Assembly: GCA_005408345.1 (NCBI GenBank)
Contig: SEMN01000007.1
Location: 2,020,001-2,084,000, forward strand
Reading direction: 5' to 3'
DNA from: Macquaria australasica
Lineage: Eukaryota; Chordata; Actinopteri; Centrarchiformes; Percichthyidae
Length of the DNA stretch: 64,000 nt
The notes under the pieces are model-generated. The model made no database searches and was not told the origin of the DNA. It saw nothing but the letters and a program-made list of their open reading frames with translations. A program made the translations under genes and the position numbers. Positions within the stretch are counted from its first letter, which is position 1; each line of letters opens with the position of its first letter. Shown here one piece after another: positions 14,001-27,056 of this stretch.

Positions 14001-17000
14001 GCCATAAGAGAAACAAAAGCTGAGGAGGATGACACTGATAAAGTTTCAGTGGCCAGATCCCAACATTTTTTCACTCAGCCTTTTTGTCCTTCCTCCCCGC
14101 ATGTGCTGCTCTTCTCACGTAACGCCCTCCTGTCTTCCTCTCTCTTGTCTGGATGCTACATTTCCTTCCTCCCCTCTCAACTCTGTTGGAAAATCAATAT
14201 CTCCCTGTACCAGCTGGTCTGGCTAATTCAGTGTGAAATTCAGTGTTTTTGAGGCGCACACAATCCCTCGAGGATATGACACGGCAGGCTCTCGCCAAGC
14301 CTTCGGCAGTGTCCTTTTCGATCACTGCACACTCATCAAAGCAAGGATTAGGAATTTTACTGAAACTGGACGGCATTGGAGGCTACTTCTTAGACATCTA
14401 CGTAACCTAAGATCCACTGGGTTCACTGACTCTCAACCAAAGTGCGTCATCCAAAGCAATTTTTACTTTTATTGTATTTAAAGTGCTGTAATTGCTCAGG
14501 TGATTTTAGGGGTGAAGAGAGCAGAGTGTCTGTGAGCAGCAGAGTCCAGTGAGGAGCAGGAGGAGCAGGCCATCTTAGTGTGACTAATCATGAATATATG
14601 AGTCCAAGTACTGTATGGAGTTTACACATTAACAGCGATGGAAGGTACACTTACTCAAGTACTGTACTTAAGTACACTTTTCAGGTATTTGTATTGAGTA
14701 TTTCTATTTTGTTACTTTATACACTCCACCACATTTTAGAGGGAAATATTGAACTTCTTTACTCCACTACATGTAAGTGTGAGCCATAGTTACTTTGTCC
14801 ATTAATATTTTACACACTGCATGCACTGCACAAATCTCCATCTTACCAACTAATTTTTGACTATAAGAGTCTTAAATATCTCATTTTCTTAAAACAGATA
14901 AAAAATCTTCCTCTGTGCTGACATAACTTCAACCTGTTTCATGAATTTTCCAGAATAAGGTGTCATTTTTTTAATTCCTGAGCAGCTTCTGTGAAGACTC
15001 TCCCTCTTATTTCTAGAAACTTCTCAATACAAGTTAATTTTTATAGGAAACAGGTTGAAATAATCTAAATAGACTGCCAGAGAAAAAAGGACTCTTACAA
15101 CTCCACAACTAATTCATAAGTAAGATGGAGATTTTGTTGCAGTGCAAAAAGTTAATGATCGTCATATAAAATAGCTCAAATGAGCTTCATCTTGATAAGC
15201 TACATCATTAAAATGCTGCCTACAGGTGAATGCATAGGTAATAATAAGTCAATAAAATATTATATAATATTAAAACACTATGAGCACTCTAAATTCTGCA
15301 TACTGAGTACTTTTACTTTTGATATTTGTTTACTTTTACTTAAGCAGAATTTTGAATGCAGAGACATTCATAACAAACAATAAAAACACAAAATTGAGCA
15401 GGCACAACTTGCATAACCTACTGTAAAGTAGTGTAATTAAAAATGAAAAAGGAATGTCGATGACTGCAGTTCCTCTGGCTCGCTGTCAGCACATTTGCTG
15501 AGTGCACCCATATATGACCAATTGCCTTAAAATATCTCCAGAATCAAGTAGCTTTAAATGACTTTGGATTCATGACAGCATTTTTACTAATCGATGTTAA
15601 TTAAACTTAAAGATGTACTACAGTGTGATTAAAGAAATAGGCCTGCTGAGCGCTGCACAAAATAATTGCTTCTGCGGGAAAGCTTTACACACACACACAC
15701 ACAGACACACACATCCTCACCTGAATTTGTGTGAGTCTCCTCTGTTATATTCCAGCAGTCACAGTCCAGTCTTGCCTTCTTAAACTTCAACAAGTCCAAG
15801 ACTGTCCTGGCATGCTCCACAGTCACCAGTCCTGATATGCTGATATGTGATTGTTAGAGTAGTGTTTGGCTATTGGATGTGAAACGGAGGATTATTTATC
15901 TACCTCCAGTTCTGAGCCCTACTGTACACATGTGAGCACCTGTGTGCTTTCTAAGTGGGTAAAAATGTTGGATATCATAATAACTTTGTAATTTTGAATG
16001 TGTAAAAGGTGTTAAGGGGTATTATTAGTCTACATTATTTGCGTCACTAGTTAAAAATAGATACAACTCTTATGAAATCACACTGTTCAGTTGAGTTTTG
16101 GCATAGAGTTTCATGCAGTTATTTCAGTGAAGAGGTAAAGTTTGTGTTCTGTGAGCGAGGAGAAAAAGAGGACATTCTGGGCAAATTCTTGTCTGTCAGT
16201 CCATCAGACTCCCCCAGAACCTTAGAGCAATGTTTCACTGTTGGAAGACTTCTGTATTTTTCCGAAGGTCTACACACTCACAAGATCAAATCGTCATGGT
16301 AGTCATTTTGATTTATTTCCTTTTACATAAATATATTACTTTACTTTGACTTTCAGACACAAACATACAAAATGTTCAAAACCTCAAATGCTTCCGCCAG
16401 AGTGAAATCCTGAAATCACTGACAGTCAATGATCTCTCACTTGATACATAATGACACAATGTATGCATGGGTAATATTTTTTATTTAAACTAATATATTA
16501 GTAATATTTCCTGGATAAAAAAAAGTGACAAGTTTAACATTAAGGATGTTTTTCCAGCACAATAATGCATTTATTTTGATACAATGAACCACTGAATGTA
16601 CCACATGACTGCAGAAAAATAACTCAGACATTTTTCTGATGACATGTTATTTTCAGCACATATCACTTACTGTAAACCAGATAAAAAGAGATTGAATAAA
16701 GCTGGTATACTATCTTTATAAACTGTTTCTATTTTGGGAACACGGAACAGATTCATCTGTCAAAAACAGGACTTTGTAATTTTATGTCTTACACTGATGA
16801 GTCATGTACTGTAGCTAAACACGTTCCTCTTGCTAAATAAAGAAACACAATCAGATATCAAAGTTGTACAGTACCAGATCTGCACTGGTTGATCTACAAT
16901 TTGACAGAGACAGACCTCAGTGAGCAGACCATGTGGATACATTTGCTTGAAGGCAGATGAGAAAAAGTTTAGTCATACTCCATTAGGCATACAGCAGTGT

Positions 17001-20000
17001 TGGGGGACATTTCTTCAGAAGCTCCCTGTTAAAACTAATGGGGAGTGTATTATTGCCACCATCAGTGGGCAATAATAGAGTTAGTGCAGTAATGCAGGCA
17101 TAGATCATGTTAGCTGATCTAACCTACATGTGTCAAGATGGAAAAGTATGTCAAAGGTATTTTTGCCTCTTTAGTACAACTACTGTTTGCATGTAAATAT
17201 CAGGTGATTAGAGGCTCATTACCATCAGAGTTATGTTTTCTATCAAACTGATTAAGGGGAAAAAACGGACCCACGCCTGCTTATTCATCATGGCTTCTCT
17301 TCTTCCTCCTACTGTTCATGAACTGAAGGGCTCGGATAAAAAAACTAAAACACAGCTTGACTTAAATGTTTTAAGATGTTACCAACAAGAGAAATTACTT
17401 TCATATATAACTTTTCTGCATTAGTGATTTACTTTCAATACCAGGTGTGACATTCATTTAAGTGTAGTAAAAATTAAGGTCATGGAGGAAAAGATGGAGA
17501 ATGGGCATTAGTGATTGCCTTTGACAGGTGTCCTGGTTTCACACCCTGTCTCATATTAATGGTCAGCATTAACTTTTTTATATATATGTGTGTGTGTAGC
17601 TATTTTGGGGATCTTTATTCGATAGCCGACAGTAGAGAGATGACAGGAAATGAGGGGATAGTTTAACCTGACAAGTTTAACCTTCACTGTACTTAAATCA
17701 TACATCTGTGCATGTATACTAAATACATGCACACATATTGTAGCTGAATAACTTATATGTTGGCTGTGAAAGTATTTAAGATATGTACACAAAGAGAGGT
17801 CTTGTACTGGCTCTCCCCTGCTTATCTCTGATGCACAGATTTCTATGGTGTATATGTTTGTATCTTTTACATTACTGATTTTTTTTTAAAATAAATACAA
17901 TGAACATAATCTAGGTGGCTCCATGTTTTTCCCTGAAAAGCATTTCTGTAATGCAAAATATCTGCATCAAAGTAAATTGTAGGAGATTTAATTTGAGGTG
18001 AAATACTAAAAGAACACCAGGACTGATACTTGACACATCTTCAGATACTCAGCTTTCATCGCTGTACTGTAGGCCCACCTTTCCCAGATAAAACCTCACA
18101 GGTATTGTCTTACAGCAAAATATTACATCTGCCCTTTTGTCTTTTTTTCCTGCCTCAAGTAACATTTCTCCTTCCCCTGTCCTTCCTCTCCTGTCTCCCC
18201 GTCTCTCTGCTGCCCTGTCAGACAGGAGCTTTCAAGAGAAACTTCAGCTCTCCTCTGCTAACCACTGATACGCTGGGTGTGGTCAGAGAGGCTCCTGCTG
18301 CCCAGGGTGAGTGATGGAAACGCTGGCTGATTCTCACAGGACCAAACAACTGTAATCTCAGGATGAGTAATCACCATGTCTGTGGCCTTCGGTTCTTGAT
18401 GCCTGACAGGCCACTGTGTGTGTGTAGGGGCATGTGTGTGTGTGTGTGTGTGTGTCAGTATAGTGTCCGCTATAAGATTGCACGTGTTGCTTTGTTCCAT
18501 CTTGTCTGGCTGTGTGTAGAGGCAGATAATGGCATTGTTGACCCTGTGTATGAGGCACTGCGCTATGGGACGTCGCTGGCTCAGATGAGTCGCTCCAGCT
18601 TCAGCAGTATCTCAGAGTCACCGTGTCATGAGGTATAAAAACACACATAAAATACACAGACATCCCCAGTCATTCATATAAATTCATGTTGGCATTAATC
18701 ATACCAAGAATATTGTTGACTTTGCTGGCTGCAACCCTTTCTTTATTATAGGCGGAAGAACTACAAGACAAACTAGAAAACCAGCCAATAGCTGAAGAGG
18801 AACATATCCCTGGGAGTAAGTCGAATCAATTTCCTTTGAATTTCTAAATGATAATCGGCTGTTTGGCAACTTTCAATATGAATACTGAAAAGCCTTAAAG
18901 AAATAGCTCGACATTTTGAGAAATGCGCTTGTTCGCTTTCTTTCTGAGAGGTAAATGAGAAGATACTGCTCTCATGTCTGCTTTAAATATAAAGTTATAA
19001 ATCTCTGTCCAAAGGTTATGAAATCCACCTACCAACACTTCTAAAGATCACTATAATTAACACATTATACAAAAATGACGTGGAATGGGGGTTATGTGCC
19101 TAAACTAAACAAACAAGACATAACATGTTACTTGATGAACTTTAGAGGTGCCGGTTGTTGGATATTGTTACCTTTGTACAGAGCCAGGCCAGCTATTTCC
19201 CCTTGTTTCCAGACTTTGTGCTAAGCTAGCTTCATATTTACCATACAGACATGACAGTGGTAGTGATCCTCTCATTTAACTCAAAAACAAGCATATTTCC
19301 CAAAATGTTGAACTATTCCTTTAAAATGTCATTGTGGTCGCGGAAATGGATGGTTCATCATCAGTAGACTGTTCAAATTATTGTGAATGTTACCTTTAAA
19401 CAGTCCGAGTATATCTACATTTACAGAAAACCTTTTAGTGGGATACATTTTATTTCTAAGGTATATGAAGTACAAATATTGAGATTCTTTCAATGTGACA
19501 TGTTTGCGGCAAAAGAACATTGTGGGCTAAATGTTAAATAACTGCATTAACATGAGACACAGTATGCTATAGAGGTGGTGTGTGTGTGTTCTCTGCACAG
19601 AACTTTACCCTCTCTGTCCTTAGTCCCAGGAGAAGGGATCATCTATGTTTGTACTGCTGCCACTTTACAGTAAATGACCTTGGCTTCGGCCTTCCTTCTG
19701 TTTGCCGCAAAGTAACAAGACCCCTCTGTGTATCCCTCGTTTCTTTTCTTTCTCCTTCCCTCTTTCTCTGTTTTACACGTGACCCTTCTGTCTTTCACAC
19801 ATATTGTCTTTCCTTCCCTTTTCCCTCTCTCTTTGCGTCTATGTGTCTGTCTCTCCAGTGCTCACCCCTCCTGAAAGCGAGAAGGCTGATTCAGAAGACA
19901 GGGTCAGCCTAAAGGTGTGTAGTCAGCACTCCTCTCCTCTTTCAGTTTATTTTTCAATCTGTCAACCCCCTTCAAACTCTTCATCCTGTTCTCTCAGATT

Positions 20001-23000
20001 CTTACTTTCACATGAGGAACATAAAGATAACAATCTTCATCTCTGCCTCTTCTCTCTCTCTATCTTTTGATACTCCTTCTTTTTGTCAGACTCCTAAGAG
20101 AGTAGAGGTTCACTCCATCCACACCTATGTGGCTCTCTACAAGTTTCTGCCTCAGGAGAAGAACGACTTGGAACTACAGTCAGTCCAATTTCTTTGTACT
20201 GTATACTGTACTGTGTGTGTACATGAGAGTAATCTGATGAAAGAGGAGGAAGTGTGTACCTGGCCAAAATTTGCTAACATTCACACACCATCTGCCTCCT
20301 CAGCGGGATGACCGTAGGGGGTTGCAAGGTTCGGTTTGGGAGGGGGGAGCGTGCTTGGAGGCCGAGAAGGACAAACAGCTGCGTTGAGTGTGTGACTTAA
20401 AAAAAAAAAGTCTTTGTATGTTAGTAGGTGCAGGAAACTGCTGAGCGTGGTATGACACCCACCACTAATCTGTGCAAGAAGACAGCCCTCGAGGCATTTC
20501 TTCACATGGACAGAGCTGTCCAGTTTCCTCCGAAAAATAACTAATTTCAAGGTGACATTTACAGTACTATACATAAAACAGGATAGAAAAAGAAGTTAGA
20601 AAACAGGCATTTAGTGACATCAACCAGTGACCTTCTAACTTTTATGTGAGACTCAAATTTAAAACATAACTTGATATAAAAACAGTCAAAATGCTACTTA
20701 AAGTGTGCTATCTGTAGATTTGACTCACTTCTTGTAATGTGACTTTAAAATGTTTCTGTTCAGAATATTATTGGGAAATATGCTTATTGTGCCGAGAGTT
20801 TGTTGAGAAGACTGACGCCACTCTCGTGTCTGTACACTTGATATGAAGCTAGAGGCAGCAGTCGGTTAGCTTAGCTTAGCATAAAGACTGGAAGCAGGGG
20901 GAAACAGCTAGCCTGACTCCCCAAAAAAACACAACTTGTCACTTTCACGTTTCAGTTTTTGTACAGATTAAACAAACAAGATGCAGAGCCAGACTAGCTG
21001 TTTCCCCTTGCTTCCAGTCTTTATGCTAAGCTAACCTGATGCTATTTAGCATACAGACATCTACAGACACACGTATCTCACGAAATGTTGAACTATTGTG
21101 CAGCACATTTTCAATGGTGTAATTTGGGAATGGTGATAAATGCTTAAAAGATTCTGTACGAGTCTTCTCATGGAGCACTTTGTCTGTTTTTCCTCCAGGC
21201 CTGGCGACAGAGTTCAAGTCACAGATGACTCCAACGAGGACTGGTGGAAGGTGAGCTCTAAAAACTCTTTCTATTTCAAAGTTATCACATTTCTCTCTGT
21301 CTATCTCTATCTTTCTACTAAGCCAGTACGTGAATAAAATATTATTACAAATCTCCGGACTGACTTTGAATAGATACCACAATACCGCACATATAAGGAC
21401 TTCAGTTAGACAGTCGTAGAATCAATTGAAGTTCTTCCATTCAAAGCAGAGCTGCTCAGAGGCAGTAAGACTAAAAAGCTGGCGGATGTGCTTGAAGGAC
21501 AGAAGCAGGTGTGGGTGTTAGCAGAGCTGGTTAGCATGAATAGAAAAAGCGGGAGAAGACAGATTGCCGTCAGTGTTTAATGAGGCAGCTGAAGATCTTA
21601 ACCTTCACCTGCCGAAGGACAGACAGGTCTTTACATAAACGAAACACCAGGGAAAAGTACCGGGATATCTACTTCAATATAAAGGCAGCAGAGAAACAAT
21701 ATTCCTGTAGCTTATATTGCTAGTGTGAAGAGCTATAAGTGGCTCATTTAAAACATACTTGGAGTTACCTAGAGGTTTTCTTTGCTGCAGCCTGAAAATC
21801 TGATTACATAACAAAACTAATTGTTCTGTTTCTCCAACTGTCCAGTTTATATTCATCACATTGAGGCAACACAATTTGTACTTTGTAATGGGTGTGATTT
21901 GAATGTGGTACAATATTTACATCAAAATACATGTAAATAGTTGTAAAATGGTACAAAACACTTCAATATAATAATGAGAGTAATTTCCACCCATGCAAAC
22001 CACATTCACTTACAAAAACCTGACAATTAACCCCTCCCCCCACCCCCACCCCATCCTGCCATTGTAGTGTAAACATGTCTTTGCTACATGTCAACATCTG
22101 GACATGAGCAAAATGACTAAGTGGGCACCCATGGGCTTTGTACGCCTGTGTGCCAGAGTCTCTGAAGAAAACAGTGGGGGATTAGGGCTTCACAAATACA
22201 GATGCTTTTTGGTCTAGTACTGATGTTGCTAATTAGGGAACAAAAACACTCTTTTTATTTCAAATTCCAATGTGTTTTATTCAAATTCCAGTGTTACTGT
22301 AAAATAAATGTGATGCATATTTAGGCAACTGGTCAAGTAAACAAAAATGAAAACACAAAGAATCTAATTGTGTATGCTCAGCCAAGGACTATCAAGGACT
22401 GCAGTGGAAGCTGCCTGTGTCGGGTTTGCTGTTTGTGTTGAAACGTAAGCAGGCAGATGATTAAAATGTGTTAGTTCCTTTTTGTCAACAAGGCAGCAAA
22501 TTGGGTCAGCATCATATATTTGTGTACTACAAGCAATTAAGAACCATTTTTTCCCCGATTCTAGCCACCTCAGAACGGGACAGAATATCTATTTATATGT
22601 CAATGACTAACACACTACCTGTTTGTGTACCTGTGTGTGTTTCCATGTTTGGGTGTGTTTACCAGGGGAAAAGCAGAGACAAGGTGGGATTGTTCCCGGC
22701 CAACTTTGTGCAGCGGGTCCGCCCCGGCGAGCGGGTGTGGAAGGTCACCGATGGTTTCCACGGCAACCGAGACAAAGGCCAGATGACCGTAAAAGAGGCC
22801 CAGGTGAACACACACACATAAAATACACACAATTCTTCTCTCTCGAATACACACGCTGGCTGAATAAATGTATGTAAATTCATGCAGGAAACTGCTGAGA
22901 TTACAGAGGACAGCATGTTATGGCTTCCAATGCTGCACTTTTCGCCTCAGTCCACAAACTCTCTCACATTACTGAATGTCACTTGCCCCTCCTCCTGCTC

Positions 23001-23141
23001 CATACCCCTCTCTTCCCTCCCTCACCCACTCTCCCTCTGCAGATCTGTGTGGGAAAGAACGAGGAGATTGACGGTTTCCTGCGGCTGAGCAGCGGGAAGA
23101 AGAGAGGCTTGGTCCCTGTGAAGTATCTACTAGAAATATGA
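11014..23141 (+). CDS. stac2: SH3 and cysteine-rich domain protein 2 (STAC2), exons 2 to last; first coding exon not found
   Basis: STAC proteins are cytosolic adaptors that bind voltage-gated L-type calcium channels and affect their trafficking and inactivation (family knowledge). Coding exons I read: 11014-11389, 12921-13015, 18222-18306, 18520-18632, 18752-18815, 19859-19914, 20090-20178, 21199-21250, 22666-22803, 23043-23141. All have AG acceptors, GT donors and compatible phases, giving 388 residues and then TGA. Numbering from 11014: basic LQRLKRSLSF start; Pro/Ser-rich linker (about 30-100); C1 zinc finger from His104 with the pattern H-x12-C-x2-C-x13-C-x2-C-x4-H-x2-C-x8-C; SH3-1 at about 275-327 (ALYKF, EDWWKG, GLFPANFV); SH3-2 at about 335-388, ending GLVPVKYLLEI. 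FKRNFSSPLL, VDPVYEALRYGTSLA and QRVRPGE resemble STAC2 more than STAC1, and the neighbour rpl19 supports this. Human STAC2 is about 411 residues, so roughly 25-30 N-terminal residues lie in an exon I could not identify, possibly outside the window. Confidence 0.9.
11390..12920 (+). other. stac2: stac2 intron between Pro-rich/C1 exons
   Basis: Intron with GTAGGT donor and GCAG acceptor; it splits the C1 domain after the second cysteine pair. The first half contains an interspersed repeat (11655-11975). No coding sequence was seen. Confidence 0.8.
11655..11975 (+). repeat. interspersed repeat, percomorph type
   Basis: Begins GGTCAGTTCACCCAAATC and continues with CATATTTTCTCACCTACC and CAGGATAATCCACAAG. 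I recognise this as a family dispersed in spiny-rayed fish genomes, probably a non-autonomous DNA transposon. Both boundaries are approximate and the copy is diverged. Confidence 0.5.
14632..15420. repeat. interspersed repeat with 'acttaagtac' type ends
   Basis: The left part (CTCAAGTACTGTACTTAAGT, then ACTCCACCAC...TTTACTCCACTACATGTAA) and the right part (GAGTACTTTTACTTTTGA, TTACTTTTACTTAAGCAGAA) belong to a repeat family seen widely in percomorph fish. A second copy lies at 25440-25940. The middle is occupied by a foldback structure (14815-15150). Confidence 0.6.
14815..15150. repeat. inverted repeat (foldback) inside the 14632-15420 repeat
   Basis: TGCACTGCACAAATCTCCAT followed by CTTAC at 14824-14848 is mirrored by GTAAG then ATGGAGATTTTGTTGCAGTG at 15119-15145. 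An inner pair, CTTCAACCTGTTTC near 14928 and GGAAACAGGTTGAA near 15045, shows that the symmetry runs through the unit. No coding content. Confidence 0.7.
15687..15713. repeat. CA microsatellite
   Basis: CA dinucleotide run interrupted by one GA, within a stac2 intron. Confidence 0.9.
18433..18455. repeat. GT microsatellite
   Basis: About eleven GT units in the short stac2 intron between 18306 and 18520. Confidence 0.95.
18894..19325. mobile_element. palindromic foldback element, copy 2
   Basis: Starts TTAAAGAAATAGCTCGACAT and ends AAAATGTTGAACTATTCCTT then TAA, giving inverted ends of about 20 bases. Same family as 1288-1844. It lies in the stac2 intron between 18815 and 19859. Confidence 0.85.
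20764..21098. mobile_element. palindromic foldback element, copy 3
   Basis: Contains TGGGAAATATGCTTATTGTG, GCCGAGAGTTTGTTGAGAAG, AGTCGGTTAGCTTAGCTTAG and the mirrored GTTTCCCCTTGCTTCCAGTC, then TTTATGCTAAGCTAA, ending CGAAATGTTGAACTATTG. Same family as 1288-1844 and 18894-19325. It ends about 100 bases before the stac2 exon at 21199. Confidence 0.85.
21251..22665 (+). other. stac2: stac2 intron within SH3-1
   Basis: A 1.4 kb intron splitting the first SH3 domain between DWWK and GKSRDKVGLF. No repeat or gene recognised. A C-rich run lies at about 22030-22053. Confidence 0.8.
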
Positions 23142-23887
23142 TGGCAGAGCACTTGTCCTTGACCCTCAGATTGATAAAGAAGTTCACTATGACGAAGGAA
23201 TACTCAGGAGTGTTTACCCAACACCTCACTGACCGCCAACCACCCACCTCCACCCCTCCAAAAAAGTGGCAGCGAATTAGCAGCTTGAGTGGACGACGAC
23301 CCACAACTTTGCTTTTTACTGCAGATTTTAAAGGTTAAGACTTAAAGGAGAGGGCGAGGGGGGGGGGCTTCTTCAGAGTTCTTTAGAGCTACTTTTCTTG
23401 TAGCATAACTTTACTTACTTTGTGTGGTTTTAAACACACTCACAACAGAAATGTAGCATCATGTTGAAGAGGATAGTGTGCAGGAAGTCTGGCTACCTCA
23501 CTAGCCATTTCCATTGGCCATCTGTCTGCGAAAAATGGGAGAGGACTACCTTACTATGATGTCAAGGCCGGTCCAAGCCTCCCTTTGTGAGCAAACTGTC
23601 CTCATTTCATTGTTTGTGTGGGGAAAACAAGACATAAGAGATTGTGAAAGAGTATGAGCTGTTTATTGTAGTGGCTTGTGCAAACACTTTAAACCATGAC
23701 GGTCCAGTTTTGTATGTGCAGACCGCAGCTCACAATGGACTCATGTCTGCTGTTGGAATAATGGATTCATGATGTGCATATGTGTCACCCCTGTTCTGAC
23801 TAGAAAATGATTCAGGTATTACATTGTGTGTATGTAACAATTTAAAACACTTCTTCTCTGTTATATCTTGGTCAAATGAAAGTCATA

Positions 23888-23918
<31 letters not shown>

Positions 23919-25150
23919 GGTTTCTGTATTTCAGACTGCTCTCCAGTGATTAGATTACGGTACATTTGTGCTCTTCACAGCTCCGATGTGACAAATGCTT
24001 TCCGTGCACCTCGGGGAGCTTCTCTCTCAGTACGCCCTTCAATCACACTCTCTTTACACACACTAACACACATAGATTTTATAGTTCACTCTGTTCCATG
24101 TAACTCTGAAGTCAACCACTAGAATCCGCTTCCTGTCATTATATTCTCTGCGTTGTTTATCTGTATGTAATGTCCGTGTAATACTCGCCGTCATATCTGG
24201 TGGTGTACTACAACATGAGGATGGTGTGCTGTCTCGACTTTCTGATGTACTTTGCTTTTCTCGCATGGAGGAGCAGAGCAAAGAAATACTTTTAATTCAG
24301 GACGATGGATAAAAAACCAAACTCAGTGTTACTTGTCAAAAAAAGTGGTGAAGGCTGTCCAACTTTCAGTCTCTCAGAGGGTCATGTACCAAACTTCAGC
24401 TGTCAAGAATTTGATGAATGGCTAATGTTTCTCCCAGCACACATGATTACTTTTAACTCTGAGGGACTGTTATTGTTGCAGTTATTTTAGATGATACAAG
24501 TCAAAATCACTGCACACCTTTTGATTTATTGGTCTGTCATTATAAACTATAAGGCAGTGACAAACTGCCTTTGTTGCGGCAATAACTGTAAATAAGAATA
24601 TGACAGTATTTGTAAATAGCCTTATGAAGATACTGTATATATTGGCTCTGAATAGCACTCTGACCAAGAGGTTTGCAGCTATCCAGGAGCCAACTAAGGG
24701 CATTAACTTCACAGTTACAAATTACATGAGATTATTGTTTATTGTCCCACTTACCAATGTATGCATCCCTTTGCTCAATTAACATCTAGCCCTGTCAGCA
24801 CAAATCTTTTCAAATACTATGCACAACAGTTCTAGTCACTCACTTTATTTTGTAGTTATTTCCAGAATAGCCACACATGTGTCAGTGTATACTTGTGCTT
24901 TTGCACAGATTTGAATTTGGACTCCAGCTTTGGGAGTATTGCAGCTTTTACGCAGCGTCCGTCTTGGATCAGTCTGCACCATGCTAATCCTAAACATTAC
25001 CTTCACCTGACTAGAACCAAGATTGGCTCAGGATCAGTATTACCCAGGTGAATTCCCTTTCTCTCCTTAATTCACACTACCAGGCTAGTTCTTTGCATGG
25101 CTAGCTGCCCTTTGATCCTCACATCTTTCAATAAAGTCAGACTGTCAAAT
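23142..25150 (+). other. stac2: probable 3' UTR of stac2
   Basis: About 2 kb after the TGA without another recognisable gene. It holds an AC dinucleotide run at 23888-23913. The first clear AATAAA hexamer is at 25130-25135, so the transcript probably ends near 25150. The end is inferred from the hexamer only. Confidence 0.5.
23888..23913. repeat. AC microsatellite
   Basis: Thirteen AC units in the inferred stac2 3' UTR. Confidence 0.95.
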
Positions 25151-25439
25151 CGTTTGCTCTTTTATTTGAGAAATAATTCATACTTTGTCCCTCAGTTGTG
25201 TGCTTTGGTCTCTCTGTCAAAAAGGCTGAGCAGGGTGAAATGAAGATTTAGTTTGCAAAGAGCTCATGGCAATACAGGCAGTACATTGCAGCCTTAATTT
25301 AGTGCTGCTATTATAAGTCTAGATTAATGAATACTTCTTAATTTTTGCCAAAGACAAAAAAACTTGTTGCAATGTTCAAATGACAACTGAATTCTTCAAC
25401 TGTGTGTTTTACCTCATAAATTGTGGAATTACTGTAAAG

Positions 25440-25940
25440 CCAATGTTGGGAGAAGTATAAGTAGCAATACAACACTATAAAATACTCCATTAAAAGTAAA
25501 AGTTCTACATGCAAAAGTTTACTTAAGTAAAGCTACAGAAGTATTAACAACAAAATGAACTTAAAGTATCAAAAGTAAAAGTAGTTATTCTGCAGAATGG
25601 ACCTTATTAGTGTTTGTATCACTATTATTAATGCATTAACATGTAGGCAGAATTTTAATGTTGTAGTTGACTGAGGTGGAGCTCATTTTAACTACTTCAT
25701 ATATTGTTGGGTACTTTAATCTATAACAGTGCATCATATTTTATAAACTCATGTTTTGTATGTAAAATCTTAATCTGAAATGTAGCTATAGCTGTGAAAT
25801 AAATTTTGGTGGAGTTCATAGTATGTCCCTCTGAAATGTAGTAGGAAGAAGTATAAAGTCGCATAAAATGGAAATACTGAAGCAAAGTAACACATTGTGC
25901 TTAAGTACAGTACTTCAGTTAATGAATTCCACCACTGTAT
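25440..25940. repeat. interspersed repeat, same family as 14632-15420
   Basis: Contains GTTGGGAGAAGTATAAGTAG, AGTTTACTTAAGTAAAGCTA and, at the far end, AGTACAGTACTTCAGTTAAT then GAATTCCACCACTGTA. The closing CCACCACTG is characteristic of this fish repeat family. Boundaries are approximate. Confidence 0.6.
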
Positions 25941-26354
25941 AAAACATACATTGCTAAGATTACTCTGGCGTGGGCACATACAGGGAGTCTGGAGGCTAGA
26001 CTTACTTGTTTATCTGTGTCCTTCACTACTTCCACACTATTTTTTACCGCAGTCAAGACTGTCAATCCCTCATATGGTCAAACTGTGTTCTGTCCAGTCA
26101 GTCAGACAGAGACCCTGACATTAATTAGTAAGGCTGTCAACCACACTTCTTCATGAGTTGATGTGATAAATGACTGAAAGATTGGGCGACATATTTCACT
26201 GTTTAATCAGTTTGTTGAAGACATTAACCTAAACACTGACCTCACGGTGAAGGCCATTTTTTCCCACCATTTTTAAAGGATATTACCACTCACAGAACAA
26301 CTGGCAAATGACCAATGCCACAACCAGATTATGTTAATAAAACCATAGGTACTG

Positions 26355-26705
26355 TGCACATTTTTATGCTAACATCAGCATGCAGGTATAATGTTTATTA
26401 TGTTCAGCATCTTAGTTTAGCATGCTAACATTTGCCGATTAGCACAAAACACAAAGCTGAGGCTGATGAGAATGTCATGCAGGAATGTGGTTATAAACCA
26501 AAGTATTGGACACAATTTTGACCTGATGGTGGCGCTAGATGAAAAATCAGGGGATTGCCAAAGTTTCTCAAATTCATCCTAAGGATGAAATTTATGTCTG
26601 TGCAGAATTTCATGGCAATCCATCAAATAACTGTTAAGATATTTAAGTCTGGACCGACTGATAGAGACTGAGATTGTCATCCATAGAGCCGCTAGCATGG
26701 CAAAA
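26355..26705. repeat. interspersed repeat with ATGCTAACAT core
   Basis: Includes TTTATGCTAACATCAGCATG, AGTTTAGCATGCTAACATTT, TGGTGGCGCTAGATGAAAAA, TTTCATGGCAATCCATCAAA and CCATAGAGCCGCTAGCATGG. This combination is a dispersed family in percomorph fish, probably SINE- or MITE-like. I cannot fix its class from one copy. Confidence 0.55.
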
Positions 26706-27056
26706 AAACACTATACAGAAAAAAAACATTATATGATCTTATTTTAGTCCACCCACTGTGGCCTGTTATGTACATAAAAAGCACAAATTTAAAGCTGAAA
26801 GTCTGCACTTTAACCTCATATTCTATGTGTAATTTCACACCTAAATTCATAAGCTATTGAATCCAAACAAAAAATGTCCCTTCATGGCCACAGAATTACA
26901 CTGAGATCTTTCATTTGAGTTGACAGTGCAGAGCCTGAGAGGACTTCTTGTTCTTAATGACCATAAATAATGTGATTAACTCCCAATAAAATTAATTGGC
27001 AATGGAGGAGCTGCTGGCAGGCCATAGACTAAGCTGGCAAAGAGAGTGTTGTGTGC

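Larger units (their letters stand above)
13016..18221 (+). other. stac2: long stac2 intron
   Basis: A 5.2 kb intron between the C1 exon and the FKRNFSSPLL exon. It holds the repeat at 14632-15420 with an internal foldback, a CA microsatellite at 15687-15713, and otherwise unrecognised AT-rich DNA. Confidence 0.75.
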
